Below the pieces are notes generated by a model, which had not been told where the DNA came from, ran no database searches, and saw only the letters and a program-made list of their open reading frames with translations. The position numbers and the translations under genes were made by a program. This document shows, piece by piece, positions 47,600-60,589 of a stretch of DNA of 64,000 bases (positions are counted from its first letter, which is position 1; each line of letters starts with the position of its first letter). This DNA is from Ophioderma brevispina (Eukaryota; Echinodermata; Ophiuroidea; Amphilepidida; Ophiodermatidae). The stretch is taken from the NCBI GenBank assembly GCA_023653785.1, contig JAMKCH010010208.1, positions 38,860-102,859 of the forward strand, given 5' to 3'.

Positions 47600-50500
47600 A
47601 ACTGTCAAAGATTCTTTGAGAGTTCTATATAAATTACGAGTTTTTAAAGCTCGTGGCCTCCCATTGACCACTCAACTTACCCGTCCACATTTTGTTGCAA
47701 TTATGCAACGAACCACAATATAAATTTTTGGCTCTGTACCAGTAAAGACAATTTGACACCATTATTTTTTATAACGAACGGTTATATTGAACTTGTACCC
47801 CCCCTTGGTGGCTTTATTATATTGAACTACAACCTGCAGATAGGTCACGCTATGTCCTTATTGAATCCTGAAAGTAGACAAACTTGGTATATCCCTTTTG
47901 ACGCGTTTTGACCCTTTTTTTCATATTTTGACCTCTATATCACTTACGTCCCCTTGAGAAAAATACTACCACCTGACCATCACCGCAAAAATAGGGAGGT
48001 AGCGTTATTGGTGTTGTTAGATCTGGGATCAATTTCCCCCTAACCAACAAGGCCATGGTCCGCTCCGTGCAATTTGAAAAGTAGCAAAACTGTCATTTAG
48101 GGCATTTAAGGATATAACCTTACCCCTAAAGAACACATATCTACTCTTTTGATTTAGTAAACTTTTGATATGTTGATCTTACATTGAAAGATCTTTCTTT
48201 TGCAATTAGTTTTTGGGTTAAGGCTCATTGTGTCCAATTTTGACTGGCCTATTTGTGGGCAAATCTTATCTTCTGCGCCCGCAATCAGAGCGTCCCTATA
48301 ATGGCGTTGAAGCGAAATGATTGTGTCGATTTCCTGATGGAAGCGAAATAATGATAATAGGTAACAATGCTTTGAAACCGCTGGAAAAGGTGCTATAACC
48401 AAATGTCATTATTATTATTAATTACAATCATATTTTTTTTCAATACAGTTAAAAGTTGTATCCCACTTTTTCATCAATATGACAAACAGCAATTGGGTAA
48501 AATTACTCGATGGGGATACTATTCATATCATGAGTGTCATTATATAGGCCATCAACAACACGGATGTAAAGATTGTGTCATTTAGTACACAACTGACTTT
48601 AAGCCAGAAAATCTTTTCAACCATAATTCATGTTAATATTTTTAATGAATCAAACACGGGTTATGTCAACCGTAAAAGTTAACGTGTAAGTTATGATACT
48701 GTCATGTGGACTCTTAGTTTGTTTACAACGAATGAACATTTGCCGATTAACTCACCGAAGGCTCCCAGTGGCTCCTCCAAACAACATACAGATGTGACAA
48801 CACAGCAATGCAATCATATCAAATAGATATGAAATTCATCTGACAAAATAGAGAGGTATCACAAATCTCCTTCACACCAAACAGGAACCGCATAGTCTTT
48901 TGACCGGATGAATTATTGATATCAAGAGGAACATGGCAAAGTTTTCATGATTTGAATAAGAAGGAAGTGCTTGTGAAAGTGTTTTGTTATTACAAATCGT
49001 GTATATTACTTTTGACTAAAAATCCTGTGAACACCATGTTCCCACTCTGTAAAGAAAATGCGTATTAACCATAGATACTATAAATATGTTTTCCTTTCCA
49101 GTTATTTCCGTTTTTGAGTAATGCATCAGTCCCTGGAAAATCGGAATAGCTGAACTCAAAACCAATTTCAGTATTTCCCCGTCATCGATATTCAATGTTG
49201 TCTAAATTGTATTCTTTAAAATTTATCATTGGTATGTTCAATTGGAGTCGAACTCGTCCGATATATCAAGCGCCAAGTATTAAAAAGTAAATTCGTCAAT
49301 TATCGTTGATGTTCATTACCGTTTGCTTCAATTTAGTCTCTCTTGTGTATAGACTTATGTAGTCCCTAATTTATGTAATACACACTCTATATTCAGCTCA
49401 TTTCTAAATTTGCAATGCTGTCTTGGCAGGCGTAGGCACATCATGCCGGAGCCAGTTTTTGAGGTTGATGTTAGACACAAAGGCTGGTATTCAGAAAGGG
49501 ATTCTAACTTTAGTCCTGGGTTTAAACCAGGGTTAGTCCTACACGATTGGACCTTTTTTCCTTCCAACATAGGCCTACTTCCAACAGGTGCGAGGGCTTG
49601 AACTGGGCAATATATTACTATTCATTCTTGTATAGGGAATGGGTATGGATCAATTACACAATAGCATATATTGGTCAATGAAACACTGAAATTAAATAAG
49701 TAGTATTTTTTTTGTGACTAAAGGTCAAATGTCACCTTTTGTGGAAAATAGTTTTTGTCATGGATATGCCATTGGTGGTCGGGGTGTCCATACGGACCTA
49801 TTCGCAATGCGGGACGCGATTTTTTCGCATACATGTCGAAGATGCAGGATAACACCTTGACAATTAGCAGGAACACGGCCCCGCAAATGTCATTTGCTTT
49901 TTCGAGCGATCCGTCGGAAAACTGATTTTATGGTCCATATGGACCCCCTCCTTGACAATGACCACTGTCGGTTGTTTTGATACGATAGTGATTTTTGCAT
50001 CTCCGTCCATTTCTACACAATTTTTTTCGTAATTGGCCATGGCATGATTATATCGGACGTTGCAAAGCATTTTTTTTTTGTTTCTCTAAATTACAAAACT
50101 CAATTCAGTCAGGTGTAAAAAGAATGTTTTTATTCTTACCCCTATAAATTGGTTCAGTGCGCTGCTATTTTTCAAATTAAATGAAAAACGAATGTTCATC
50201 TCAAAACAATTTCAAATACGGTGACATTATCTGAACAGCTGGTGCACCACATCCTATCACATCTCAAATTGAGAATATTTTTTTGCGCTTTAAAAAATAC
50301 ATATCATTACAAAAGGTATTCATGAGTTTTTATATTTTTTACGGACTGGGGTCGTTATTTTTACGTAATGCGTAAGCCAAAAGGCAAACAATGAAAAACC
50401 TTTCCCCAATGATTTTGATTTTAAATAATTTAAAATGTAATACGATTCTCTGAAGGTTTGGAAAATAGAAAAATATTTTCTCGAAACATTTCATTTAAAA

Positions 50501-51065
50501 TATCTTTTAAAACATAAAAAATAGTTCATCGTCTCGTTCACTGTTTAATGATTTCAAAAGTTTAGAACATGTTGCTGAATCAGTTACCACATGATTCTTT
50601 ACAATGAACACTGTTGCTTTTCAATATCCAAGATAATCCAAGACAGAATGTCACATGATATGGTTAAAACTTTATAATAAATAAAACTCCCATTTCACAA
50701 GCTTCAATCTTGGTATCTACCCAACCAACCGAAGGTGATATTGACGCAGGTCTTTCTTTTGATGCTTGTATCCACAGTTAAAAATCAACCATGTATGATA
50801 AAACAAGTGTTTTTAATCTCATCTTTATATAGTATAATATCGACTAAAAGGAAAGTAAAATCGAGCGTAACTCCTCTCAAATTGGGATCTTAGAGCACCT
50901 GGTACTCTATTTTTAATGTGGGTAGCAATCTGAAGAATCATTAAACCGCTTGAAATTTAATATTCCTAATGGCATTTCTCTCTGAATTGGTATAACCCGG
51001 AGCTAGCAAACATTGGTAACACATCTCAATACAAAATGTTTTGGTGATTAAATATTTGACCGACT
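47600..51065. other. Unassigned interior of tandem unit 2
   Basis: Near-identical to the matching part of unit 1. No recognised gene apart from the 3' tail above. Confidence 0.4.
48361..48423 (+). repeat. LINE/SINE-type 3' tail with (ATT)n, copy 2
   Basis: Identical to 38344-38406. Confidence 0.5.
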
Positions 51066-51865
51066 GACAGGGACCATCCCCGACACATATCTTAGTGCCG
51101 CAGATTGTGCTTAAGGAGAGGGGGCCAAACAAAGAGTGTACAGGGGTCAAATTTTTAATTGATCCAATCATGTTTGAAACGCACACCATGTTATGTGTCT
51201 ACCATAAGGATTCAGAAAAGTGTATAGTTTGTTTGGTAAATTGTTCAAAAGCCTAAGTTGCCAGAGTTTAGCTAAAAACAAGCAAAAATCAATAATAAGA
51301 GGTCAATTCAGTTGTACTGGGTCAAATTTTAGAGTTGCTTTGGCTTTCCGATTGGATAAAAAACATAGTGCTAATTATGGTGAAGTTCATAGGGTTAGCA
51401 ATAACGAATAGTTTTAACTGTCTTAAATGCTTAAGTTTCCGATGTAGGGGGGCACAGAAGTTCAAAACGTCCATTGCATTCAATGGGGCTGATCTTAATT
51501 TACCGCCCCTACTTTAAGCACACATTTGAGACACTCCAAACTATTCTTATTTTAACTCCTATGAGCTCCAACCAATAATTTGCAGCCTTTTTTATCCAAA
51601 TCGGAGCAATTTAAATTGACCCCTGGTAGAACTGAAATTGTCCCCTTTTTTTTTTATTGATTTTTGCTGTTATTAGTAGCGCGTCTCACTCTGAAACTTT
51701 AAAGAAGCGTACATATTACAACCTATACCTTTTCTGAAAATCCGTCATGGTTTTGAAACACATAATATGGTATACTTTTCAACATGGATTGGAGCATTAA
51801 CAATGAAATGACCCCTGTCCAAGTCTTTGTCTGGCCCCTCCTCTCAAGGCACCACATTGCGTGTC
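51066..51865. mobile_element. Long foldback element, copy 2
   Basis: Counterpart of 41.07-41.82 kb. The left edge is nearly identical. Beyond 51143 the copies drift apart by indels while the inverted-repeat structure remains. Confidence 0.7.
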
Positions 51866-52117
51866 AGAACTTAAGAATCGAAAAGGGTGCGGGGATTGTC
51901 GCGGGGAAAAGTGTTGCACTGTCATACTTCTATCATAGAAATATTATAACAGGACATCGTCGACACGCATCTAGCTAGCTATGAGCACATGGTGTCCTAC
52001 ATAATGTGTGACTACGCCCATGGTCTCGACTATATTAATGCGTGCGGAGGTATGGGCATCGTGTACCACGAAATAGTTGATAGTCGCGCTTTCAGCAATT
52101 TGAAGGCATTGTTATAC

Positions 52118-52400
52118 AGGCCCGTACGCCGGGGGGGGCGGGGGGGGGTTGCGGGGGGTGTCGGTCGCACCCCCCCCCCAATTCCACAATGGGGAAAAAG
52201 GTCCACTGTTGCTGAATGGTTTGATAAAAAGGTCCAAAATTTAGAGCACTTTTGCCACAAAAGTCCACATCTTGTGCTAAAATTTAAAAAAATCCAAAAA
52301 GGACCATTTTAGGGGCTTAGGTCGACTTTTACCAAAAAAGGTCCACTGTTTCGAAGCCCGCACCCCCAAAAATAAATCCTTCGTACGGCCCTGGTTATAG
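52118..52400 (-). repeat. CAGGGCCGTACG dispersed repeat with AAAGGTCCACTTTT phrases
   Basis: Read from the right on the minus strand it starts CCAGGGCCGTACGAAGGATT, then TTTTTGGGGGTGCGGGC, then repeated GTGGACC phrases. The left end carries another GCCCGTACGC plus a G run and a C run. The same start appears at 63.86 kb in plus orientation. Confidence 0.7.
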
Positions 52401-52717
52401 TTGACCCAGGCCCATGCGCAGAATTTTGGGTGTGAAATATGCGAAAAAAAAGTAGACTTTTGGCGGGCAAGGGGGAATGCGCTTGCGTAGATTTTTGCGT
52501 ACAAGTTGACCTACCCCCGAGCTACCAAATTGTCCTTTTGGGAATTTTGAACACCTCATCACAGAAGAAAGCTTTCGTCAAATTTCATCTAAACGAGCTG
52601 AAATTGAGACATTTTTCTAAGAAACCAGCGAAAGAGTGGTACCATTTCCACTTTTGGTTTTGAGGGGTATGACCGCAACCCACTACTGGCCTGCCTTGTG
52701 AACATTTCCTGACCCTA

Positions 52718-53242
52718 CTTCACTTAAAGCAATTATAGCACTTTTTTTTGAAGAGCGCCCCCTTTTTCAAAAATTTGAGATTTTTACACGGTTTGCATGT
52801 GGTAACTGGTAGTAAACTATACCTATATGTTAAGCTCGAATGTCTATGTGTCACCACCGAGGGATTCTGTACTAGAATAATTATTATCGGGGATCCCCGA
52901 GAATAATTCACCGGGCATGCTGGAAACGGGCCTCCAACTGTGACATAGCCGGGAATAGCTCCATGTACGTGTCTACCTCTCATCCTTGTTGTTTAATGTT
53001 CAGGCAAGTCAAGTTAGAGGTTATTTTTGCTAGAGGTGGCACATTTCATCATGGACGGACATAAACGTAGCATTTCCCAGGCTCTGCCTTTAAGTCGCAA
53101 TCTGGGACTCATTCTGCATACAATAATTTATTTTGTGATAAATACCGCATTTTTAGCATTTCTCGTTCGCGTACTGTGGCAACAATATCAAATTTTTGAA
53201 ATGGGGCGCTCTTCAAAAATTTGCTAATTATTGCTTTAAGCA
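52718..53242. mobile_element. 525-bp element with about 65-bp terminal inverted repeats
   Basis: ACTTAAAGCAATTATAGCA and GAAGAGCGCCCC...TTCAAAAATTTGA on the left pair with TTTGAAATGGGGCGCTCTTC and TAATTATTGCTTTAAGCA on the right. There is no transposase. The flanks do not show an obvious target-site duplication. Confidence 0.65.
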
Positions 53243-53867
53243 CCCTTCAAACCACTGTATTGTAAGTCATCTCTATGATCCGTCCTTGCAACCAATATGA
53301 CCAGCAACTACAACATGGGGGGAAAGCTTGACATGCACACACTAGGGATTCTATACTGCATGATGACATTCTGAAAGGGTAGATTGAAGTGGTAATACAA
53401 CATACTGAATGTTAAAGTCATGTGAACACGGCTGAGTAGACATTTCTTAATTTCTTACCTTGTCGTACCTCAACAGTATCCTGATCATATCGTAACACAG
53501 ATTTTTAAAAGTAACATCGGAAAGTGTTTTAAATTTCAAGGATAAATATACCCAAACTGACTGGGCCTTCTCATTTTTTCGCGAACGCGTATCAAGAAGC
53601 TGGAGTTAGATTTGACCTCGTTAATGACGTCAGAGTAACAAGTTGTAAACAAAGCTCATGCACACGTGGGCTAACCAACTCCAGATAACTCTCCTTGTCG
53701 GTTTCTTTGTCTGGGAACTTAAATAAAGCTATTCTGTTCTGATTCTCCTTGTCGGTATACGGTCGCCGCTGGTGCACCCGTCGACAATACAGCGCATTAT
53801 TATCGTAATTTTAAGACACCAAATCAAGAAAAATTATGCCATATGATACAACACGTACGACGCATAT
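53243..53867. other. Stretch without a recognised gene
   Basis: Contains two CTCCTTGTCGGT phrases 56 bp apart near 53690 and 53746, with AATAAAG between them. This could be a fragment of a retroelement end, but nothing firmer is seen. Confidence 0.35.
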
Positions 53868-54062
53868 CACGAGAAGTAGACTATACTCTGTCCAGATCGA
53901 AGTATGAAGTAGCGACGCGGGCGTATACATTGAACCGACTTTCAGTGCGCGCGTAGTTAAAACACAAGCGCACTGTAACTGATCATGGAGGTAGGCGGCA
54001 CTGGGTGAACGCGCGCGTCGCCACTTCATACTTCAGACGAGACAAAGTATAGAAGTCAACTG
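53868..54062. mobile_element. Foldback element, CpG-rich interior
   Basis: Left GAAGTATGAAGTAGCGACGCG pairs with right CGCGTCGCCACTTCATACTTC. The pairing extends outward through TATACT...GT and AC...AGTATA. The interior is rich in CG dinucleotides, in contrast to the AT-rich surroundings. Confidence 0.65.
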
Positions 54063-54369
54063 TGTACGTATGCAAGAAAACTGGGCCACGCGCACGACCG
54101 TTCCACGATGACGATCATGACGCGTACGCGTATTTGTTACTCGGACGTCACTTCTGGGTCACGCTTGCCAGCGCGATAATCACTTTCATTTTGGAATTTC
54201 CTTTGAAAGCTTGTCCAAAACACATGATATTATGCCCGATTTTTATCAAATATACGGTTTCTCATTTACTGCTTTATGCAGATTTTACATTGATACCAAT
54301 ACATACTATGAATGAAACCATTTTTTGGTGGTATTATAAGTATGTTTAAAGCATTTCCATGGACCCTTA

Positions 54370-55240
54370 AAACATTCCGACTCACACTGTATCGTTTTGT
54401 TCAATGTGGCTTTTGGTACGTTTCTTTCTTTCTGCTATTTTCTCGATAATGTCCACTTTTCAAATTTTGTCTACAGACATTTTGCTGCCTATATTCCGGC
54501 AATCTCATTCGTTAATTTTACATTATTTTTGATCCTAACACTATCCACCAGATTTTCCAGCATCAATAGAAATGATTGGCCAGTATTTTATATTCTATTA
54601 CCTCTACTGCCCATTATTCAAAAGCGCGCTCTTTGATTGGTTGTTTACTGCCCATTATTCTGCAATAATGGGTCGCGATTACGCTCTAATGCGTGATACA
54701 AAGCGAACATTCTTTTCGGCGAGTGCCACCATCATTATAAGCGCACACGCTAACATTTACGCAGAGAAGACAAAGTGCGCGCTCTAAAGACGTAAACAAC
54801 TGTTACGTTTTTAGTAAGAAATGACCAGTTTTTTCGGGTATTATTTTACTTTCTTACGGTAATAGAATAGAAACAAAGGGTGCGATGTTCATGTTTATGT
54901 CGAATAATGTGTCCTCGGCAGTAAAAACATTTTAATAATGGGTCTCGGCTTCGCCTCGCCCATTATTTAGGTTTTTACTTGCCTCGGACACATTATTCCT
55001 ACATAAACATGAACATCTTACCCTTTATTTCTTAAATAAAGAATACCGGTTGATCACGCTTGAATTCCACAGCAGTGTTTGGCGCTGCGTTGATTCCATC
55101 AACATTGTTGCGTATTTACGCCATGCACTAGAATGCAACACGCTAATTGGCACACACATTTCTTACCAGCTTGCGTCAGGACCCTGCGATATCGTAATAG
55201 TCCGGTTTTTAAATTAACTCTATACTTTAATTACTTTACT
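54370..55240 (+). repeat. Diverged direct duplication, copy 1
   Basis: Shares blocks in order with 56.95-57.68 kb: TTTTCTCG, CAATCTCATTCGTTAATT.TACATTA, CCACTAGATT.CC.GCA, GATTGGCCAGTATTTTATATT, GAATTCCAC.GCA and TTCTTACCAGCTTGC. The T-rich to CpG-richer change suggests composite origin. Confidence 0.55.
54869..55032. mobile_element. Long palindrome with TCGGCTTCGCCTCG loop
   Basis: Arms of more than 60 bp: AAAGGGTGCGATGTTCATG, AATAATGTGTCC, AGTAAAAAC on the left pair with GTTTTTACT, GGACACATTATT, CATGAACATCTTACCCTTT on the right. The loop is GC-rich. No coding capacity. Confidence 0.85.
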
Positions 55241-55258
55241 CAAAGTGATTAATTTGAG

Positions 55259-56576
<1,318 letters not shown>

Positions 56577-56583
56577 ATTTGAG

Positions 56584-56949
56584 ATATCCATGTGGTTTTT
56601 GTTTTCAGCTCAATCAACAAGTGGGTGGCCAATTATTTATTCCCCTTTAGATTTTTTTCCAACAAATATTTTTCTGTGTCACTTCCTTGTAAGTTTATAC
56701 TCGGAAGTATCACCTATACTTTTTTTTTACTGAACTCTTCTAGTTTGTTCACTTAACATCTATGTGTGTCCCAATAAAACATATTGGTAGCCGATCTTTT
56801 ACCTATATATACATTCATTTTATTTTCATACAGATACATCAAACATATCCAAGCATATACTTGAAAAATATGGTACAAATATATAGATCATTGAAATAAT
56901 ACAAAATCCATCAAGTTCACCACTTAATTCCCCTTCCATATAAGGGAAG
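56584..56949 (+). repeat. Diverged duplicate of 57.68-57.95 kb
   Basis: Shared blocks include ACTTCTAGTTT.TTCACTTA, TGTGTGTCCC, GTAGCCG.TCT and CATCA.A.A.AT.C. AT-rich with no coding evidence. Confidence 0.4.
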
Positions 56950-57680
56950 ATATTTACCATACTACTTGTTTTACTTCATGTGGTTTTTAGTACTATTTTT
57001 CTTTTTTCATTTTCTCGTTTCCATCTTGGGTTATTTCAGCTATCTCATTCGTTAATTCTACATTACATTTTAACATCCCCCATCGGCTCAATTAGGCTCC
57101 TAACAATATCCCACTAGATTCCCCAGCACCCATCAAAATGTCTATCACTGTTACCTTTCACTGATCAGCCAGTTTATATTATTATATCGCTTGTTCCTCT
57201 CTGTCTGGCCTGCTCCGTGTGTCCCCCCTGACCAGCTTTATTGTCTCGGAGACCGAGGATCGCACGTTTCTGAAACTTGGTGGGTGGTGCCCCCTTCACC
57301 CTGCTAAGACCAAGTTTGTATGGTTAGTAGAATCGGCAGGTACCATGGGTATTCCTGGTCAATGAGGTCAAATATGGTGTAAACTTGCGTGTATAGACAT
57401 GAAAGTTGGTAGGGTCGTTGTTGATGCCGGTCACTTCAAGCCAGGTTGATCGCGAAACCCGTTGACCGCCTATTTTTTCGACAATACGGTTGATTTATGC
57501 TAGAATTCCACCGCAATGCATACACCAATCCGTTACCAATTTACCTAACGACTCGCAGAGAATGCGACAGCGGGGGCTCATTGACCCATACTTTTCTTAC
57601 CAGCTTGCCAGGATCCTACGATAATGGCGTAGGGTCACAAATCCACAAATATAGCTTTTACTCAAAAGACTGATTCAATA
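56950..57680 (+). repeat. Diverged direct duplication, copy 2
   Basis: Counterpart of 54.37-55.24 kb. It lacks the long palindrome found there. Otherwise no gene is visible. Confidence 0.5.
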
Positions 57681-58374
57681 ATACTACTGGGATACTTTTT
57701 TTAATTTTTATCTCATGAATATTTACATTCTATACTACTTTGCGATTTTATTTACACTATTTCCTGTTCACTTTCGTCATTATAATTTTTCCTGTGACTA
57801 TACGTGTCACTATACACTTTGTACTAAAATCTTCTAGTTTACTTACAATGTGTGTGTATGTGTGTCCCCTAAATTTAAAATATTGTAGCCGTCTATTTAC
57901 ATTTACCTCACTTATTTTTTCCACTATCATGATACATCACAAACACAATAACAATTAAATAATATAAAGATCATTTGAAAATAATTATAATATATATGAT
58001 AAACCTAAGAGTTTTTAACAATATGACGTCATAGTGGCTTATCACTGCGAGTTGTTATGACTGCAAAAATAGACTCTATCTTAAGATCTCCAAAATCAAG
58101 GGATTTTTCGCCATTCAAAGCAAGCATAATCGGTCATTTTATTTTAGCAATGATGGCGTTAAAGTAAGCAAAACTAGTTATAAATAAAAAAAATACAAAT
58201 ATTTTTATTATTTTGCTCTTTTTAACAGAGCGATCCCCTTTTTTGCTCCATATTTTTGGCATTTTAATACACAGTCCAAGTATACGCCGGTGGCAACCAC
58301 CCCCTCCCCGACTTTGACGGGTACACCCTGACCACCCTGAAGGTGATACCTCCCATTTGTTTTCGGCTTACTTA
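57681..58374. other. AT-rich stretch without a recognised gene
   Basis: Its first 270 bp duplicate 56.68-56.93 kb. The rest shows no exon or element. Confidence 0.4.
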
Positions 58375-58492
58375 TTTGCGAAACTAAACGCCATTAGTTT
58401 TTACACGCTTTATTTCGTCATGCATGCGGTACCGTGCATAACGGAATAAAGCGTTGTTAACCAATGAGCGCTTCGTTTCGCAAACCGTACGC
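58375..58492. mobile_element. Palindrome centred on GGTACC
   Basis: Arms of about 58 bp: ATTTGCGAAAC...CGCTTTATTTCGT pairs with AACGGAATAAAGCG...GTTTCGCAAAC, meeting at GGTACC. The phrase CGGAATAAAGCGC also occurs in both 1.1-kb duplication copies (27.39 and 29.10 kb). Confidence 0.75.
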
Positions 58493-59569
58493 CTTTTTCC
58501 CTCTAAATGCCCTCAAATGGTGGCTTCAATTAATAAAATTATTAGTCATATTCGTGTGCGTTTTTGTGCGACAGCGGAATCAGCCGTTGGGGGGGGGGGG
58601 CGATAGTATGCATGAAGGCCTATTAGGGCCCTTTGATAAGTACAAATAACTGTAGAGAACGTTTCGGCTGCATTATACCAATATCTTCAACAATTCATAA
58701 TAACCAATAAGGTCGAGTGATTTGGTCTAAAACCAATTGGTGTTATTCAAGAATCATTGTCCTTTATCACAACAAAGTTTGCCACAATCTTTTGGTCCAT
58801 AAATCCTTACTCATGAGCCCTAGTGCTCTTCCATCCAATGGGTTCAATATTACTCTACTGATGGTGAAGCATGTGACAAATACGCTTTGTATATCTATGG
58901 TTTTCAATCGCATTTGGACCCCTTGCCTGGAGTTAGCTAAATCATTGGCCCTCGATTCGCTGAGTCACTCCGCTGCGCACAACAGTGTGCGTATTTTCTC
59001 TACCAATGAGAATATTAGTTTCATTGGAAGTGAAAACCGTTGATTACGGCTGTACACGGCCATCTTTAAGCCATTTATTTGACGTATAAGTGAAACCGAT
59101 AGACATTGGAGAATAAACATGTTCTTTCTTACTATACTAGATTCCAGTTGATAGTGGAATAGCCTCTACTTTTTTGAAGTTGGCGGTAGGAATTGAGGTA
59201 TGATATAGAACTTTGATACAGCCTGTATTTTGTGGTTATGATATGCGCTATAGCTACAATAGCCAACCTGAGCAGTTGGGTCATTCACAGTCCCATTCAA
59301 TAGTCCAAAAGTATAAAAAACTGCCACCTAGAATGTTAAAAGAATGCGCAAACTAAATCCAGGAATATTTTCAGTGAAAGCAGGTGAAGCTGATTTTTCA
59401 ATGAACGCTCGAAGATACAAGTTCTGGATTGTAACACAACAGGTGACTGAAGCTTCACTAAAAATTTATGTATCGTTGTTGGGTAGGCACTGTTTCAACC
59501 ATTCTGGGGTCGGCACACTATGCATCACATGGTAATAAAATACAAATTATTGGACTGACGAACACTTAC
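58493..59569. other. Stretch without a recognised gene
   Basis: Includes a G run near 58591. The 108-codon plus frame at 58717-59043 and the 63-codon frame at 59344 have no domain and no clear splice context, and I do not call them genes. Confidence 0.35.
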
Positions 59570-59830
59570 TTTTTTTGAGTTGGCCCGTTTCTTCAATAGA
59601 TCTCTTTTGTATTGTGAGTAAGAAATCGAAGATTTTCTGGGTAATTTCTTTCCCCCTATTTTGAGTATGGACGAAGTCCAAACTCTGCGGCCCATAACTC
59701 TACTAGCCATCAATTTGAATCTACTATAGCGATTACCATTACCGTCTCCTGCTATCCTTGAGGTAAAAAATCCGCGCATCTTGTGCCAGCTACCTGTATC
59801 TTTTTGGTTGGAAATCATTACCTCCTCCAA
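59570..59830 (-). CDS. Candidate coding exon, basic protein, family not recognised
   Basis: On the minus strand an open frame runs from an ATG at 59830 to AAAAAA|GTAAGTGTTCG, a strong donor after 59570. It reads SWHKMRGFFTSRIAGDGNG, then YSRFKLMASRVMGRRVW, then LKIGGKKLPRKSSISY and KRDLLKKRANSKK. The composition is strongly basic and protein-like, with no low complexity. The 5' edge is uncertain. The ATG may be real, or the exon may start after the CAG near 59788, whose polypyrimidine tract is poor. I do not recognise the family; a nucleic-acid-binding or nucleolar role would only be a guess from charge. The next exon should lie below 59.5 kb but was not identified. Confidence 0.45.
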
Positions 59831-60024
59831 AATCGTGTGACGTTAGCGCAACAGACCTAAACTTTGTTTAAATGTGCTGTTTTATGTGTTAGACACAGTT
59901 TTAAGGATTTGCGGAATGAGTTTTGCTTTGTTCCATAGTGTATTAGTAATGGTAGCAAGACTGTGTGGGCACCGTATCTAACCGAGGCTGCTATTTTTTT
60001 CGTCTACTGTCGCCTTGTTCAAAT

Positions 60025-60233
60025 TCACCCTTCTTGTGCATCTGGATAAAAATTGAAAGAACTACAATTAACTATCATTATGCACTTCACGAAACAGCCA
60101 TTGACCGTTCCAACGTTATTAAATGTGTAGATAACGTGACCAACTATGCATCTCTGGTGATTCCCTTGAGCTTTTGCTAATCCAGGCATTTTTTTATCTG
60201 CACAAATGGAGTCATCTACAGAAGATTGCACAT
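60025..60233 (-). CDS. PAN/Apple-like extracellular domain exon
   Basis: On the minus strand a good acceptor (TTTGATTTGTTCACAG) is followed by an open frame, entered in phase 1. It reads SSVDDSICADKK, then HQRCIVGHVIYTFNNVG, then VNGCFVKCIMIVNCSSFNFY. The pattern C..., GCF.KC, NCSSFNF matches PAN/Apple modules, disulfide-bonded domains that mediate protein or carbohydrate binding in secreted and surface proteins. The expected closing CELN is not found. The frame meets TGA at 60025, just after DAQEG. A donor (GG|GTGAAT) or a one-base error there could explain it, so the 3' edge is uncertain. Confidence 0.45.
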
Positions 60234-60589
60234 CTGTGAACAAATCAAATGTATAAACAAAATGACTATATATATAGAAAAAAATACATTATATATCCAT
60301 TTATATAAACTTTGTCCTTTAAGATAATTTTAAAAAATATATAAATATAAAAATTCGGGGTCCATGAGATCATCTTCTCAAAATACTGCACTTTTTGCAA
60401 TTTGTTTCAGAACGATGAGCAATATTGCCTTTGAAAGCTTATGCAAATCATGGCTTTCCTATAGCACGTTCTTTTAATAAAGCAGTACAAAATACTCTTG
60501 ATAATCAATCTGGATTTCATTCAGCCACGCTGTTGGCGCATACTGTTGGTTAAAATTAGTTGTTCTATATTGTATTACAACGACTTCGT

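Larger units (their letters stand above)
42090..52209 (+). repeat. 10-kb tandem unit, copy 2
   Basis: Repeats 32120-42089, with an offset of 9,970 bp at the left end, 10,016 bp in the middle and about 10,120 bp at the right end. In the second near-identical block (47599-51143) the differences I found are almost all single-base homopolymer lengths, such as GGGG/GGG near 39795/49811 and AAAA/AAA near 40940/50955. Confidence 0.95.

Noticed and set aside
47456..47671. Minus-strand frame with CKFYPQDDHELLCAYC, like a B-box zinc finger
   Set aside because: One C-x2-C pair of the B-box is missing and the usual His is Tyr. There is no RING or NHL partner and no splice context. The counterpart in copy 1 has a different, broken reading. 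Kept only as a weak hint.
49864..50070. Minus-strand frame containing GDAKITIVSKQPTVVIVKEG
   Set aside because: It looks protein-like at first, but has no acceptor or donor in phase and no recognisable domain, and the copy at 39.85 kb breaks the frame by a homopolymer change.
58717..59043. 108-codon plus frame
   Set aside because: No domain, no initiation or splice context; composition fits random AT-rich DNA.
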